Below are positions 36,264 through 45,371 of a stretch of DNA of 64,000 nt, piece after piece. Position 1 is the first letter of the stretch. Every line of letters begins with the position of its first letter. The notes below the pieces were generated by a model. That model was not told where the DNA came from, did no database searches, and saw only the letters and a program-made list of their open reading frames with translations. Position numbers and translations under genes: made by a program. This DNA is from Streptomyces catenulae (GTDB taxonomy: Bacteria > Actinomycetota > Actinomycetes > Streptomycetales > Streptomycetaceae). Location: NCBI RefSeq assembly GCF_000718015.1, contig NZ_JODY01000007.1, positions 62,001-126,000 of the forward strand, written 5' to 3'.

Positions 36264-36529
36264 AGCGACAGGCGTCGATGGGACGAGTAGCGTCGTAGGC
36301 AGCCAGCAGCGATCCGGGGACGGTGGGAGCCCGGAGGCGTGCGCGACGTGAAGATCACCCCGGAGCCGCCGGAAGAAAGCCCGCGCAGCGCCGCGGGCGA
36401 GTAGAACCGGCAGCGCGACCCCAATGAGGGGGCGGTGGCAGGGCCACCGCCAAGGAGGGTGGTACCGCGGGAGCAGCGCTCTCGTCCCTCCGGACGGAGA
36501 ACGCAGCAGGTGTCCGCCGGAGGAACCCG
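36264..36529 (+). promoter_or_regulatory. Isoleucine T-box riboswitch (translational)
   Basis: The leader carries the T-box core TGGTACCGCG at 36460-36469. The Stem I region has the loop-E-like AGTA (GACGAGTAG) and GAA opposite, followed by the specifier ATC (Ile) at 36354-36356. A 9-bp stem at 36431-36451 precedes the core. GGAGGG (36454-36459) can pair with CCCTCC (36486-36491) around the core as the antisequestrator. Alternatively CCTCCGG (36487-36493) pairs with CCGGAGG (36517-36523), which hides the ileS ribosome site. Uncharged tRNA-Ile should favour the first structure and open translation. Confidence 0.93.
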
Positions 36530-39500
36530 ATGAGTGAGCAGCCGCAGTACCGCCAGGTGCCCGCGCAGGTCGACCTACCCGCCCTTGAGCACGCCGTGCT
36601 CGATTTCTGGCAGGAACAGAAGGTCTTCGCCCGCACCCTCCAGCAGTCCGAGGGCCGGCCCGAGTGGGTCTTCTACGAGGGCCCGCCGACCGCCAACGGC
36701 ATGCCCGGCGCCCACCACATCGAGGCCCGCGTCTTCAAGGACGTCTTCCCCCGCTTCCGCACGATGCAGGGCTACCACGTCGACCGCAAGGCCGGTTGGG
36801 ACTGCCACGGCCTCCCCGTCGAGCTGGCGGTCGAGAAGGAGCTGGGCTTCAACGGCAAGAAGGACATCGAGGCGTACGGCATCGCCGAGTTCAACGCCAG
36901 GTGCCGTGAGTCGGTGACCCGGCACACCGACGCCTTCGCCGAGCTGACGACCCGCATGGGGTACTGGACCGACCTCGACGCCCCGTACCGCACCATGGAC
37001 CCCGACTACATCGAGTCGGTGTGGTGGTCGCTGAAGGAGATCTTCACCAAGGGCCTGCTGGTCGAGGACCACCGCGTCGCCCCCTGGTGCCCCCGCTGCG
37101 GCACCGGCCTCTCCGACCACGAGCTGGCGCAGGGCTACGAAACGGTCGTCGACCCGTCCGTCTACGTCCGGCTGCCGCTGACCTCCGGCCCGCTCGCCGG
37201 TGAGGCCGCCCTCCTGATCTGGACGACCACGCCCTGGACGCTGGTCTCCAACACCGCGGTCGCCGCCCACCCGGACGTCACCTACGTCGTCGCCACCGAC
37301 GGCCAGGAGAAGCTGGTCGTCGCCGAGCCGCTGCTGGAGAAGGCGCTCGGCGAGGGCTGGACCGCCACCGGCCGGTCGTTCACCGGCCGCGAGATGGAGC
37401 GCTGGGCCTACCGCCGCCCGTTCGACCTCGTCGAGCTGGCGGGCGCCAACTTCGTCGTCAACGCCGAGTACGTCACCACCGAGGACGGCACCGGTCTCGT
37501 CCACCAGGCCCCGGCCTTCGGTGAGGACGACCTCAAGGTCTGCAGGAGCTACGGCCTGCCGGTGGTCAACCCGGTCCGCCCCGACGGCACCTTCGCCGAG
37601 GAGCTGCCGCTGGTCGGCGGCGAGTTCTTCAAGAAGGCGGACGAGGCGCTCGTCGCCGACCTCGACGCCCGCGGCCTGCTCTTCCGTCACCTCGCCTACG
37701 AGCACAGCTATCCGCACTGCTGGCGCTGCCACACCGCGCTGCTCTACTACGCGCAGCCGTCCTGGTACATCCGCACCACCGCTGTCAAGGACGCCCTGCT
37801 CCGCGAGAACGAGAACACCAACTGGTTCCCGGACTCCGTCAAGCACGGCCGGTTCGGCGACTGGCTGCAGAACAACATCGACTGGGCGCTGAGCCGCAAC
37901 CGCTACTGGGGCACCCCGCTGCCCATCTGGCGCTGCGAGGAGGGCCACCTCACCTGCGTCGGCTCGCTCGCCGAGCTGACCGAGCTGACCGGCACCGACC
38001 AGTCCGGCCTCGACCCGCACCGCCCGTTCATCGACGCCGTCACCTTCGGCTGCACCCACGAGGGCTGCACGCTCACCGCCACCCGCGTCCCCGAGGTCAT
38101 CGACGCCTGGTACGACTCGGGCTCGATGCCGTTCGCGCAGTGGGGCTACCCGTACCGCAACAAGGAGCTGTTCGAGAAGCGCTACCCGGCGCAGTTCATC
38201 TCCGAGGCCATCGACCAGACCCGCGGCTGGTTCTACACGCTGATGGCCGTCGGCACCCTCGTCTTCGACAAGTCGTCGTACGAGAACGTCGTCTGCCTGG
38301 GCCACATCCTCGCCGAGGACGGCCGGAAGATGTCCAAGCACCTGGGCAACATCCTCCAGCCGATCCCGCTGATGGACCAGCACGGCGCCGACGCGGTCCG
38401 CTGGTTCATGGCGGCCGGTGGCTCGCCCTGGTCCGCCCGCCGGGTGGGCCACACCACCATCCAGGAAGTCGTCCGCAAGACCCTGCTGACGTACTGGAAC
38501 ACCGTCGCCTTCCAGGCGCTCTACGCCCGCACCTCGAACTGGGCGCCGTCCGCCGCCGACCCGGCCCCCGCCGAGCGCCCGCTGCTCGACCGCTGGCTGC
38601 TCGGCGAGCTGAACACCCTCGTCGAGGGCGTCACCGAGGCGCTGGAGGCGTACGACACCCAGCGCGCCGGAAAGCTGCTGTCGTCCTTCGTCGACGACCT
38701 CTCCAACTGGTACGTGCGCCGCTCCCGCCGCCGCTTCTGGCAGGGCGACCCGGCCGCGCTGCGCACCCTGCACGAGGTGGTCGAGACGGTGACGCGGCTG
38801 ATGGCGCCGCTGACGCCGTTCATCACCGAGCGGGTCTGGCAGGACCTCGTCGTACCGGTCACCCCGCAGGCGCCGGACTCGGTGCACCTGGCGTCGTGGC
38901 CGCTGGCCGACCCGGGGCTGATCGACCCGGAGCTGTCCACGCAGATGCAGCTGGTGCGCCGCCTGGTCGAGCTGGGCCGGGCCACCCGCGCCGAGTCCGG
39001 CGTGAAGACGCGTCAGCCGCTGTCCCGCGCGCTGGTCGCGGCGCACGGCTTCGCCGGTCTCTCCGACGACCTGCGCGCGCAGATCGCCGAGGAGCTGAAC
39101 GTCACCTCGCTCGCCGCCCTCTCCGACATGGGCGGTTCGCTGGTCGACACCTCCGCCAAGGCCAACTTCCGGGCGCTGGGCAGGCGGTTCGGCAAGGGCG
39201 TCCAGGCGGTCGCCAAGGCGGTCGCCGCCGCCGACGCCGCGGCGCTCTCGCTGGCGCTGCGCGACGGTGAGGCCACGGTCGAGGTGGACGGCGAGACCGT
39301 CACCCTCACCCCGGACGAGGTGATCATCACCGAGACCCCGCGCGAGGGCTGGTCGGTGGCGTCCGACGCCGGTGCGACCGTCGCCCTGGACCTGGAGATC
39401 ACCCCGGAGCTGCGCCGCGCCGGTCTGGCCCGTGACGCGATCCGCCTCATCCAGGAGGCGCGCAAGAACAGCGGTCTGGACGTCTCCGACCGGATCGCCC

Positions 39501-39685
39501 TGCGCTGGGAGACCGCCGACGGGGAGCTGCGCACGGCCCTGGCCGAGCACGCCGCCCTGATCTCCGACGAGGTGCTGGCGACCGCCTTCACCCCCGAGCG
39601 GGAAGCGGCCGACGACACCGCCGCCTACGGCGAGCTGTTCACGGACGAGCCCCTGGGCCTCTCCTTCCGCCTCCGCAAGGCGTGA
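36530..39685 (+). CDS. ileS: Isoleucyl-tRNA synthetase, long (type 2) form
   Basis: A 1051-aa class I synthetase with Rossmann core, an editing (CP1) domain inserted at about residues 190-400, an anticodon-binding domain (about 660-850) and a C-terminal region. KMSK is intact (GRKMSKHLGN, K600-K603). The HIGH position instead reads GAHH (residues 60-63 in GPPTANGMPGAHHIEARV). The length and sequence fit the eukaryote-like IleRS2 group, which is associated with mupirocin resistance. GGAGGA precedes the ATG and is part of the T-box switch. A strong terminator follows. Confidence 0.97.
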   Translation: MSEQPQYRQVPAQVDLPALEHAVLDFWQEQKVFARTLQQSEGRPEWVFYEGPPTANGMPGAHHIEARVFKDVFPRFRTMQGYHVDRKAGWDCHGLPVELAVEKELGFNGKKDIEAYGIAEFNARCRESVTRHTDAFAELTTRMGYWTDLDAPYRTMDPDYIESVWWSLKEIFTKGLLVEDHRVAPWCPRCGTGLSDHELAQGYETVVDPSVYVRLPLTSGPLAGEAALLIWTTTPWTLVSNTAVAAHPDVTYVVATDGQEKLVVAEPLLEKALGEGWTATGRSFTGREMERWAYRRPFDLVELAGANFVVNAEYVTTEDGTGLVHQAPAFGEDDLKVCRSYGLPVVNPVRPDGTFAEELPLVGGEFFKKADEALVADLDARGLLFRHLAYEHSYPHCWRCHTALLYYAQPSWYIRTTAVKDALLRENENTNWFPDSVKHGRFGDWLQNNIDWALSRNRYWGTPLPIWRCEEGHLTCVGSLAELTELTGTDQSGLDPHRPFIDAVTFGCTHEGCTLTATRVPEVIDAWYDSGSMPFAQWGYPYRNKELFEKRYPAQFISEAIDQTRGWFYTLMAVGTLVFDKSSYENVVCLGHILAEDGRKMSKHLGNILQPIPLMDQHGADAVRWFMAAGGSPWSARRVGHTTIQEVVRKTLLTYWNTVAFQALYARTSNWAPSAADPAPAERPLLDRWLLGELNTLVEGVTEALEAYDTQRAGKLLSSFVDDLSNWYVRRSRRRFWQGDPAALRTLHEVVETVTRLMAPLTPFITERVWQDLVVPVTPQAPDSVHLASWPLADPGLIDPELSTQMQLVRRLVELGRATRAESGVKTRQPLSRALVAAHGFAGLSDDLRAQIAEELNVTSLAALSDMGGSLVDTSAKANFRALGRRFGKGVQAVAKAVAAADAAALSLALRDGEATVEVDGETVTLTPDEVIITETPREGWSVASDAGATVALDLEITPELRRAGLARDAIRLIQEARKNSGLDVSDRIALRWETADGELRTALAEHAALISDEVLATAFTPEREAADDTAAYGELFTDEPLGLSFRLRKA

Positions 39686-39712
39686 CCCCCGGCGGCTCCG
39701 GCCGCCGTACGC

Positions 39713-39755
39713 CACCGGGCCCCCGGCACACCGCGCGTGTGCCGGGGGCCCGGTG
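39713..39755 (+). terminator. ileS terminator
   Basis: A 19-bp perfect stem with a 5-base loop (CGCGC), rich in CCGGGCCCCCGGCACAC and its complement, followed by CTTTC. It begins 28 bases after the ileS stop. Confidence 0.9.
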
Positions 39756-39840
39756 CTTTCCCCGTCCGGCGGGGCCGACCCCGCCCGGTGCGATTTCCGG
39801 CTCGGCGGGCCCGGGGCCGGTGCGATTTCCCGCCCGGCGT
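39750..39840. repeat. Three degenerate CCGGTGC... repeats
   Basis: CCGGTGC followed by a T-rich TTTCC motif recurs at 39750, 39785 and 39817, at spacings of 35 and 32 bases. The second and third copies share CCGGTGCGATTTCC exactly. The 446-base space between ileS and divIVA holds these repeats, the two terminators and no recognisable gene. Confidence 0.5.
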
Positions 39841-40050
39841 CGCCGCGCCACCCCGGGCCACCGCCCCCCGAAAGAGCGCCGCACGAACGGGGGACGCCGC
39901 ACACCCACCGGCTGACGGCACCTCGGCTGACCGCCCTTCAGCGGGCCCCCGGAGGCGTCGGGGAGAGACCGTGGCCTTCCCCTGCCCCCCCGGCGACGCC
40001 CCCGAGACCGCAGGGCTCCCGCCCGGATCCCTGCCTCCCGCACACACAAA

Positions 40051-40093
40051 AGGGCCGGGCCCCGGGGGAACATCTCCCTCGGGGCCCGGCCCT
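40051..40093 (-). terminator. divIVA terminator
   Basis: A 19-bp stem (one G-T pair) around a 5-base loop; AGGGCCGGGCCCCG at 40051-40064 pairs with 40080-40093. On the minus strand it is followed by TTTTGTGTG, a good terminator tail, 38 bases after the divIVA stop. Confidence 0.9.
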
Positions 40094-40131
40094 GATTGCC
40101 GAACGTGTGTGACGCGGTGCGCCGGTCTACG

Positions 40132-41238
40132 TCAGTTGTCGTCCTCGTCGATGAGGAAGCCGCGCATCGGCGACGGCGCCTGCCCCATCGGCTGCGGGGC
40201 CTGCGGCCGGACCGGAGCCATCGGCTGCGTCATCGCGGGCGCCATCTGCTGCTGACCGCCGTACGACGGGCCGCCACCGGAGCTGCCGTTGTGGCTGCCC
40301 ATCGACTGGGCGCCGCCCATGGTGTGGTTGCCACCGCCCATGGAACCCGCACCGGCCGACGCCATCGAGGGCGACGGCGGCAGCGACGCGGTCGCCGGGG
40401 TCCGCGGCGGGGCCAGCGAGTCGTCCGCCTGGTTCTCCAGCTGACGCAGCTGGCTCTCCAGGTACGACTTCAGGCGGGTGCGGTACTCGCGCTCGAAGCC
40501 GCGCAGGTCCTCGACCTTGCGCTCCAGCGTGGCGCGGGCGGACTCCAGGGAGCCCATCGCGACGCGGTGCTTCTCCTGCGCGTCCCGCTCCAGCGCGTCG
40601 GCCTTGGCGCGGGCGTCCCGCTCCAGACCCTCGGCGCGCGAACGGGCCTCGCCGACAATCTTGTTGGCCTCGGAACGGGCCTCCGCGATCGCCTGGTCGG
40701 CGGTCTGCTGCGCCAGCGACAGCACGCGTGCCGCGCTGTCACCACCGGGACCGCCCTGCTGCTGCCCACCCTGGGGCAGCTGCTGCGGACCGCCGGGGCC
40801 ACCCATGGGGCCGCCACCCATCGGACCGCCGGGGCCCATCGGGCCGGGGCCGTGCGGACCGGCCTGCGGGCCGTGTCCACCGGGACCTGCGGGCAGCTGA
40901 GGTGCACCACCGGGAAGCTGGGGAGGGCCACCCATCCCCGGCTGCTGCGGCTGCACCGGCTGCGGACCCGATATGGCGGCGGGCACCGGTGCCCCTCCGC
41001 GCTGCTGCTGCTCCTGCTGCTGGTCGGGTCCCTTACGGAGACCCTGCTGCTGGTTCTGGGCAGCGGCTCGCGTGGCGGCGGCCAGCTTCGCGCGCAGATC
41101 CTCGTTCTCCCGCAGCAGACGGGTCAGTTCGGCTTCCACCTCGTCGAGGAAGGCATCGACCTCGTCCTCGTCATAGCCTTCTCGGAGGCGGACGGTTGTG
41201 AACTGCTTGTTCCGCACGTCCTCGGGGGTCAACGGCAT
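40132..41238 (-). CDS. divIVA: DivIVA polar growth protein (Wag31)
   Basis: A 368-aa coiled-coil protein that marks growing hyphal tips. The membrane-binding N-domain begins [28 protein letters not shown]; a first coiled coil runs to about residue 65. A Pro/Gly/Gln-rich linker (about 65-165) leads to the second coiled coil (about 168-270, [20 protein letters not shown]), then a Met/Gly/Ser-rich tail ending [10 protein letters not shown]. It lies last in the division cluster, 49 bases after yggT. Confidence 0.97.
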   Translation of the reverse strand: MPLTPEDVRNKQFTTVRLREGYDEDEVDAFLDEVEAELTRLLRENEDLRAKLAAATRAAAQNQQQGLRKGPDQQQEQQQRGGAPVPAAISGPQPVQPQQPGMGGPPQLPGGAPQLPAGPGGHGPQAGPHGPGPMGPGGPMGGGPMGGPGGPQQLPQGGQQQGGPGGDSAARVLSLAQQTADQAIAEARSEANKIVGEARSRAEGLERDARAKADALERDAQEKHRVAMGSLESARATLERKVEDLRGFEREYRTRLKSYLESQLRQLENQADDSLAPPRTPATASLPPSPSMASAGAGSMGGGNHTMGGAQSMGSHNGSSGGGPSYGGQQQMAPAMTQPMAPVRPQAPQPMGQAPSPMRGFLIDEDDN

Positions 41239-41287
41239 CTCTACTTCACCTCAACGTAGTCGTCGGCAATCGGCAAGACCGTATCGT

Positions 41288-41581
41288 TCACACCAACAAC
41301 ACCGACCTCACGACGGTGATCAGGATGTATACGATGATCATCAATACGAAGAAGGACAGGTCAAGCGCCACGCCCCCGAGACGCAGCGGCGGGATGACCC
41401 GCCGCAGAAGCTTGAGTGGCGGATCGGTGATGGTGTAAGCGGCTTCGAGAATGACGACCATTGCCTTGCCGGGTTGCCAGGAACGGGCGAACTGGAACAC
41501 GTAGTCCATCACCAGCCGGAAGATCAACACGATCAGGAAGCAGTACAGCGCGATGTAGATCACCTGCCCAAAGACATTCAT
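41288..41581 (-). CDS. yggT: YggT family membrane protein
   Basis: A 97-aa protein with two YggT-type membrane segments (about residues 5-25 and 75-94) and the conserved DPPLKLLRRVIPPLRLGG. It lies between sepF and divIVA, the usual arrangement in Gram-positive bacteria. The role is unclear; family members are linked to division and osmotic behaviour. ATG 41581. Confidence 0.9.
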   Translation of the reverse strand: MNVFGQVIYIALYCFLIVLIFRLVMDYVFQFARSWQPGKAMVVILEAAYTITDPPLKLLRRVIPPLRLGGVALDLSFFVLMIIVYILITVVRSVLLV

Positions 41582-41649
41582 CTTCGCGCGTCCCTCTCCC
41601 CTGATCCCTCGTGTCGGCCTCGCGGCCTCGGTGTGCCCGGTGTTGCGTC

Positions 41650-42270
41650 TCAGCTCTGGTTGAAGAACCCACCCTCTGCGATACGGGCCTTGTCCTCCGC
41701 CGTGACATCGACGTTAGCAGGCGACAACAGGAACACCTTCTGCGTCACGCGCTCGATGCTGCCGTGCAGACCGAAGACTAGCCCGGCGGCAAAGTCGACA
41801 AGTCGCTTCGCGTCGGTGTCGTCCATCTCCGTGAGATTCATGATCACCGGAGTGCCCTCACGGAAGTGTTCCCCGATGGTACGGGCTTCGTTGTAGGTCC
41901 GGGGGTGCAGTGTGGTGATGCGGTAAGGCTCCCGCTCGGACACAACTTTGGGCATGATCACCGGTGCGTTCTTCTCCAGATTCGGACGGTCGGGTGTGAT
42001 GGATGCCACGGGGGCGATTCGGGCGGGTCGTCCGCTTTCCGCGGGCAGCGGAGTGGGCTCACGCTGCGCGGGCGGCTGAACGGATCTGACCGGCTCCTCC
42101 CGCTCCGGGCGTGTCTCCGGCTGCACTTGCTGCTGCTGCCGCCGTCCGCGGTCGGGCTCCGGATCGAGCTCGGGCTCGAACTCGTCATCGGGGTCGAACC
42201 CCCGGCCGTCGTACCCATCGTCCTCCACGAGGCCGAGGTAGACCGCCATCTTGCGCATCGCGCCGGCCAT
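41650..42270 (-). CDS. sepF: SepF, FtsZ-tethering division protein
   Basis: A 206-aa protein. The N-terminal amphipathic stretch [18 protein letters not shown] should bind the membrane; a Glu/Gln/Pro-rich linker covers about 20-110; the C-terminal SepF fold contains [40 protein letters not shown] and the closing [11 protein letters not shown]. In actinobacteria, which lack FtsA, SepF is the main membrane anchor for FtsZ. The gap to yggS (124 bases) is AT-richer and may hold a promoter. Confidence 0.96.
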   Translation of the reverse strand: MAGAMRKMAVYLGLVEDDGYDGRGFDPDDEFEPELDPEPDRGRRQQQQVQPETRPEREEPVRSVQPPAQREPTPLPAESGRPARIAPVASITPDRPNLEKNAPVIMPKVVSEREPYRITTLHPRTYNEARTIGEHFREGTPVIMNLTEMDDTDAKRLVDFAAGLVFGLHGSIERVTQKVFLLSPANVDVTAEDKARIAEGGFFNQS

Positions 42271-42394
42271 TCTCTGCGTCCTCCGCTCTGTGGTGGATCG
42301 GCTCCGTCACCGGGCGCCCTGGATCCACTGGGCCTGTCCCATTTCTTACGGGAATGACCATATTTTGTGCTGTGGTCCGACTTGCTTGGCGACG

Positions 42395-43114
42395 TTACCC
42401 GAGGCGTGGACGGACTCCGAGTACCGCAGTGCCGACGCGCACATGTGTCGCTCCGGCCGCCACGGCGTCCTCCAAGTCCGCACTCATGCCTGCCGACACC
42501 ATGGTGGCAGCAGGATAAGCGGCGCGCAGGTCGGTTGAGATTTCCATGAGCCGCTCGAACGCGGCCCGTTGCCGCCCGGCGTACGGCCCGGCCAGCGGTG
42601 CGACCGTCATCACACCGTCCAGGCGCAGCCCTTGGGCGCCGTCGACCGCCGCGGCCAGCGCCGCGACACCGTCCGGCGCCACCCCGCCGCGGTCGCCCCG
42701 CTCCCCCGCCTCCGCGTCCAGGGCCACCTGGATCAGGCACCCCATCTCCCGCTCCGCACGCACCGCTTCCCTGGAGAGCGCGGTGACCAGACGGGCGCGG
42801 TCGACGGACTGGACGAGCCCGGCGTACCCGGCGACCGATCGGACCTTGTTGGTCTGCAATTGACCAACAAAATGCCAAGTCAGTGGCAGATCGGTACATT
42901 CGGCGGCTTTGGGCGCCGCGTCCTGATCGCGGTTCTCCGCCACCTGACGCACACCCAGCTCGGCGAGGAGCCGGACATCGCTCGCCGGGTAGGTCTTGGT
43001 GACCACGATCAGCGTGACCTCGTCCCGCCGACGCCCGGCGGCGTCGCAGGCGGCGGCGATGCGCTCCTCGACCCGCGCCAGATTGGCGGCCAGTTCCGTC
43101 TTCCGGTCCGTCAC
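42395..43114 (-). CDS. yggS: PLP homeostasis protein YggS/PLPBP
   Basis: A 239-aa single-domain PLP-binding protein with the cofactor lysine in LIVVTKTYPASDV and family motifs HFVGQLQTNK, SVD and MSAGMSADLEDAV. The GTG at 43114 overlaps the pgeF stop as GTGA and is preferred over ATG 43132. The family regulates pyridoxal phosphate balance. It is placed between pgeF and sepF as in most actinobacteria. Confidence 0.93.
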   Translation of the reverse strand: MTDRKTELAANLARVEERIAAACDAAGRRRDEVTLIVVTKTYPASDVRLLAELGVRQVAENRDQDAAPKAAECTDLPLTWHFVGQLQTNKVRSVAGYAGLVQSVDRARLVTALSREAVRAEREMGCLIQVALDAEAGERGDRGGVAPDGVAALAAAVDGAQGLRLDGVMTVAPLAGPYAGRQRAAFERLMEISTDLRAAYPAATMVSAGMSADLEDAVAAGATHVRVGTAVLGVRPRLG

Positions 43115-43848
43115 AACGCGCCGTCCAGCCATACGTAGCTCGCGAGCCGCCCGGTGGTGCGGTCGCGCCGATAGGAGAAGTGGTCCGCCGATTCCCTGGT
43201 GCAGATGTGGGAATCTTCACGGACCGGTACACCGGCGGCGGCGAGTTGGGCCGCGACTCCGGCGGTGACATCCACCGCCGGGGTGCCCCACGAGGTGGTC
43301 GCCCACGCCTCGGGGACCACGGCCGCCACCTCGTCCCGCAGCGCGGCGGGCACTTCGTAGCACCGGCCGCACACGGACGGTCCGGTGTGGGCGACGATCC
43401 GGTCGGGGCGAGCGCCCAGTCCGGTCATGGCGCGGACCGTTTCGGGCACCACACCGGCCACCATCCCGGGCCGCCCGGCATGCGCGGCGCCCACGACCCC
43501 GGCGACCGGGTCGGCGAGGAGTACGGGGGTGCAGTCGGCGGTGAGCACCGCGAGGGCCAGACCTCGCCGGGTGGTCACCACCGCGTCCACGCACGGGATG
43601 TCCCCGTCGCGCCACGCTCCGTCGACCACCGCGACGTCCTTGCCGTGCACCTGATTCATCCAGACCACGGAGTCCGGCGCGAGGCCCAGTTCGCGGGCCG
43701 CGCGGGCGCGGTTCTCGTGGACGGCCGCGGGGTCGTCGCCGACCGCGCCGCCGAGATTGAGCTGATCGTACGGAGCGGCGCTCACCCCGCCCCACCTGTC
43801 GGTGAAGGCGAAGTGCGCGCCGCTCGCGTACCGCTGTTGCCCTATCAC
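43111..43848 (-). CDS. pgeF: PgeF laccase-domain protein (peptidoglycan editing factor family)
   Basis: A 245-aa YfiH/YlmD-family protein. Metal-site residues are in NQVHGKDVAVV, VLTADCTPVLL and GAAHAGRPGMV. Members have been described as multicopper-like oxidases, purine nucleoside enzymes and peptidoglycan editing factors; sequence alone does not decide. GTG 43848 starts 13 bases after the ftsZ stop, so it is cotranscribed with ftsZ. Confidence 0.9.
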   Translation of the reverse strand: MIGQQRYASGAHFAFTDRWGGVSAAPYDQLNLGGAVGDDPAAVHENRARAARELGLAPDSVVWMNQVHGKDVAVVDGAWRDGDIPCVDAVVTTRRGLALAVLTADCTPVLLADPVAGVVGAAHAGRPGMVAGVVPETVRAMTGLGARPDRIVAHTGPSVCGRCYEVPAALRDEVAAVVPEAWATTSWGTPAVDVTAGVAAQLAAAGVPVREDSHICTRESADHFSYRRDRTTGRLASYVWLDGAL

Positions 43849-43861
43849 TGCTGTGCTTCGG

Positions 43862-45088
43862 CTACTTCAGGAAGTCCGGGACGTCCAGCTCCTCGGCCGC
43901 GGTGTCCGAGTACGGACGGGCCGGGGGCACCTGCGGGGTGGTGGGCTGGGAGGACAGGACGTCACCCAGCGAGGAGGGCTCGACCGGGGTCGGCTCCTCG
44001 TCCCGCACCGGGACCGCACCGAGGCCGCCGAAGGACGACGAACGCGGCTCCGGCGGGGTGACCGGACGGCTCGGGGCCGGGGCCGGCTCCTCGCGCTTGG
44101 TCGAGGAGGAGCCGATGACCGTGTCGCGGCGGGCCGGCGGCTGACCGCCGTCGAAGCCCGCGGCGATGACGGTGACGCGCACCTCGTCGCCGAGCGCGTC
44201 GTCGATGACCGCGCCGAAGATGATGTTCGCCTCGGGGTGGGCCGCCTCGCTGACCAGCTGCGCGGCCTCGTTGATCTCGAAGAGACCGAGGTCGGAGCCG
44301 CCGGAGATGGAGAGCAGCACACCGCGGGCGCCGTCGATGGACGCCTCCAGGAGCGGCGAGGAGATCGCCATCTCCGCGGCGGCCACCGCGCGGTCGTCGC
44401 CGCGCGCCGAGCCGATGCCCATGAGCGCCGAACCGGCCTCCGACATCACGGACTTGACGTCGGCGAAGTCGAGGTTGATCAGGCCGGGCGTGGTGATCAG
44501 GTCGGTGATGCCCTGGACACCGGAGAGCAGCACCTGGTCGGCCGACTTGAACGCGTCCAACACGCTCACCTGGCGGTCCGAGATGGACAGCAGGCGGTCG
44601 TTGGGGATGACGATGAGGGTGTCGACCTCTTCGCGGAGGCTGGCGATGCCGTCCTCGGCCTGGTTGGCCCGCCGACGGCCCTCGAAGGTGAACGGCCGGG
44701 TGACCACACCGATCGTCAGGGCGCCCAGCGAACGGGCGATGTTGGCGACGACCGGGGCGCCGCCGGTGCCGGTGCCGCCGCCCTCGCCCGCGGTCACGAA
44801 GACCATGTCGGCCCCCTTGAGGACCTCCTCGATCTCCTCGCGGTGGTCCTCGGCCGCCTTGCGGCCGACGTCCGGGTTGGCGCCGGCGCCGAGTCCGCGG
44901 GTCATTTCGCGGCCGACGTCGAGCTTGACGTCGGCGTCGCTCATCAGCAACGCCTGCGCATCGGTGTTGATCGCGATGAACTCGACGCCCTTGAGCCCGA
45001 CCTCGATCATCCGGTTGATGGCGTTCACGCCACCGCCGCCGATGCCGACGACCTTGATGACTGCGAGGTAGTTCTGCGGTGCTGCCAC
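43862..45088 (-). CDS. ftsZ: Cell division protein FtsZ
   Basis: A 408-aa tubulin-like GTPase. The GTP-binding signature [10 protein letters not shown], the N-terminal [15 protein letters not shown] and the T7 loop region [13 protein letters not shown] are present. The globular core ends near residue 315; a Pro/Ser-rich linker leads to the C-terminal peptide ELDVPDFLK, which should bind SepF. The start is GTG 45088. The upstream space of 283 bases is unusually AT-rich and holds several candidate control sites, consistent with FtsZ levels rising during sporulation. Confidence 0.98.
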   Translation of the reverse strand: MAAPQNYLAVIKVVGIGGGGVNAINRMIEVGLKGVEFIAINTDAQALLMSDADVKLDVGREMTRGLGAGANPDVGRKAAEDHREEIEEVLKGADMVFVTAGEGGGTGTGGAPVVANIARSLGALTIGVVTRPFTFEGRRRANQAEDGIASLREEVDTLIVIPNDRLLSISDRQVSVLDAFKSADQVLLSGVQGITDLITTPGLINLDFADVKSVMSEAGSALMGIGSARGDDRAVAAAEMAISSPLLEASIDGARGVLLSISGGSDLGLFEINEAAQLVSEAAHPEANIIFGAVIDDALGDEVRVTVIAAGFDGGQPPARRDTVIGSSSTKREEPAPAPSRPVTPPEPRSSSFGGLGAVPVRDEEPTPVEPSSLGDVLSSQPTTPQVPPARPYSDTAAEELDVPDFLK

Positions 45089-45182
45089 GTCGAAGGCCTC
45101 TCGCCTCGAGTTACGTGTCGCCGCCTCACATTCCTTGTGGACGCCGACTGATGCCGATGGGACGGTCCGTTTTGCCGACCCG

Positions 45183-45207
45183 AACCCTAACGTTGAAGTT
45201 TAGGGTT
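45183..45207. promoter_or_regulatory. Perfect inverted repeat upstream of ftsZ
   Basis: AACCCTAA and TTAGGGTT (8 bp each) flank 9 bases, about 95-120 bases before the ftsZ start. It lies downstream of the candidate promoter, so it would be in the leader or at a second promoter. It could be a dimer-binding site or an mRNA stem. Confidence 0.5.
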
Positions 45208-45251
45208 ACTTGTATCCGTGTTCCTTGGAAGCAAAGTCCCTTTGGAACGAG

Positions 45252-45281
45252 ACACTAAGTCGACAAGTGGCGCACGTTCAA
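45252..45281 (-). promoter_or_regulatory. Candidate ftsZ promoter with GACAC site
   Basis: On the minus strand TTGAAC (45281-45276) and TAGTGT (45257-45252) are separated by 18 bases, a good house-keeping pattern. The -10 overlaps GACAC (45251-45255, plus strand), the core recognised by the sporulation regulator WhiA; ftsZ is a known WhiA target in streptomycetes. Confidence 0.6.
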
Positions 45282-45310
45282 CGAACACGCCGAACCTCCC
45301 GTTTTTCTTT

Positions 45311-45337
45311 TCACCCTATGTGATCACCCGCGGTGAT
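45311..45337. promoter_or_regulatory. Cluster of BldD-like half sites upstream of ftsZ
   Basis: TCACC at 45311-45315, GTGATCACC at 45320-45328 and an ATCACC-CGC-GGTGAT inverted repeat at 45323-45337 lie within 27 bases. BldD binds AGTGA-(n)-TCACC type sequences and ftsZ is a known BldD target. The site is about 230 bases upstream of the start codon, close to the ftsQ stop. Confidence 0.5.
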
Positions 45338-45371
45338 AGCCATCCAGGGTGCTGGCCTGCGACAACGGCAG

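Noticed and set aside
36575..39904. Open frame of about 1100 codons antisense to ileS
   Set aside because: Its composition is that of a shadow frame (Gly/Val/Arg/Asp-rich), and ileS on the other strand has all the catalytic motifs.
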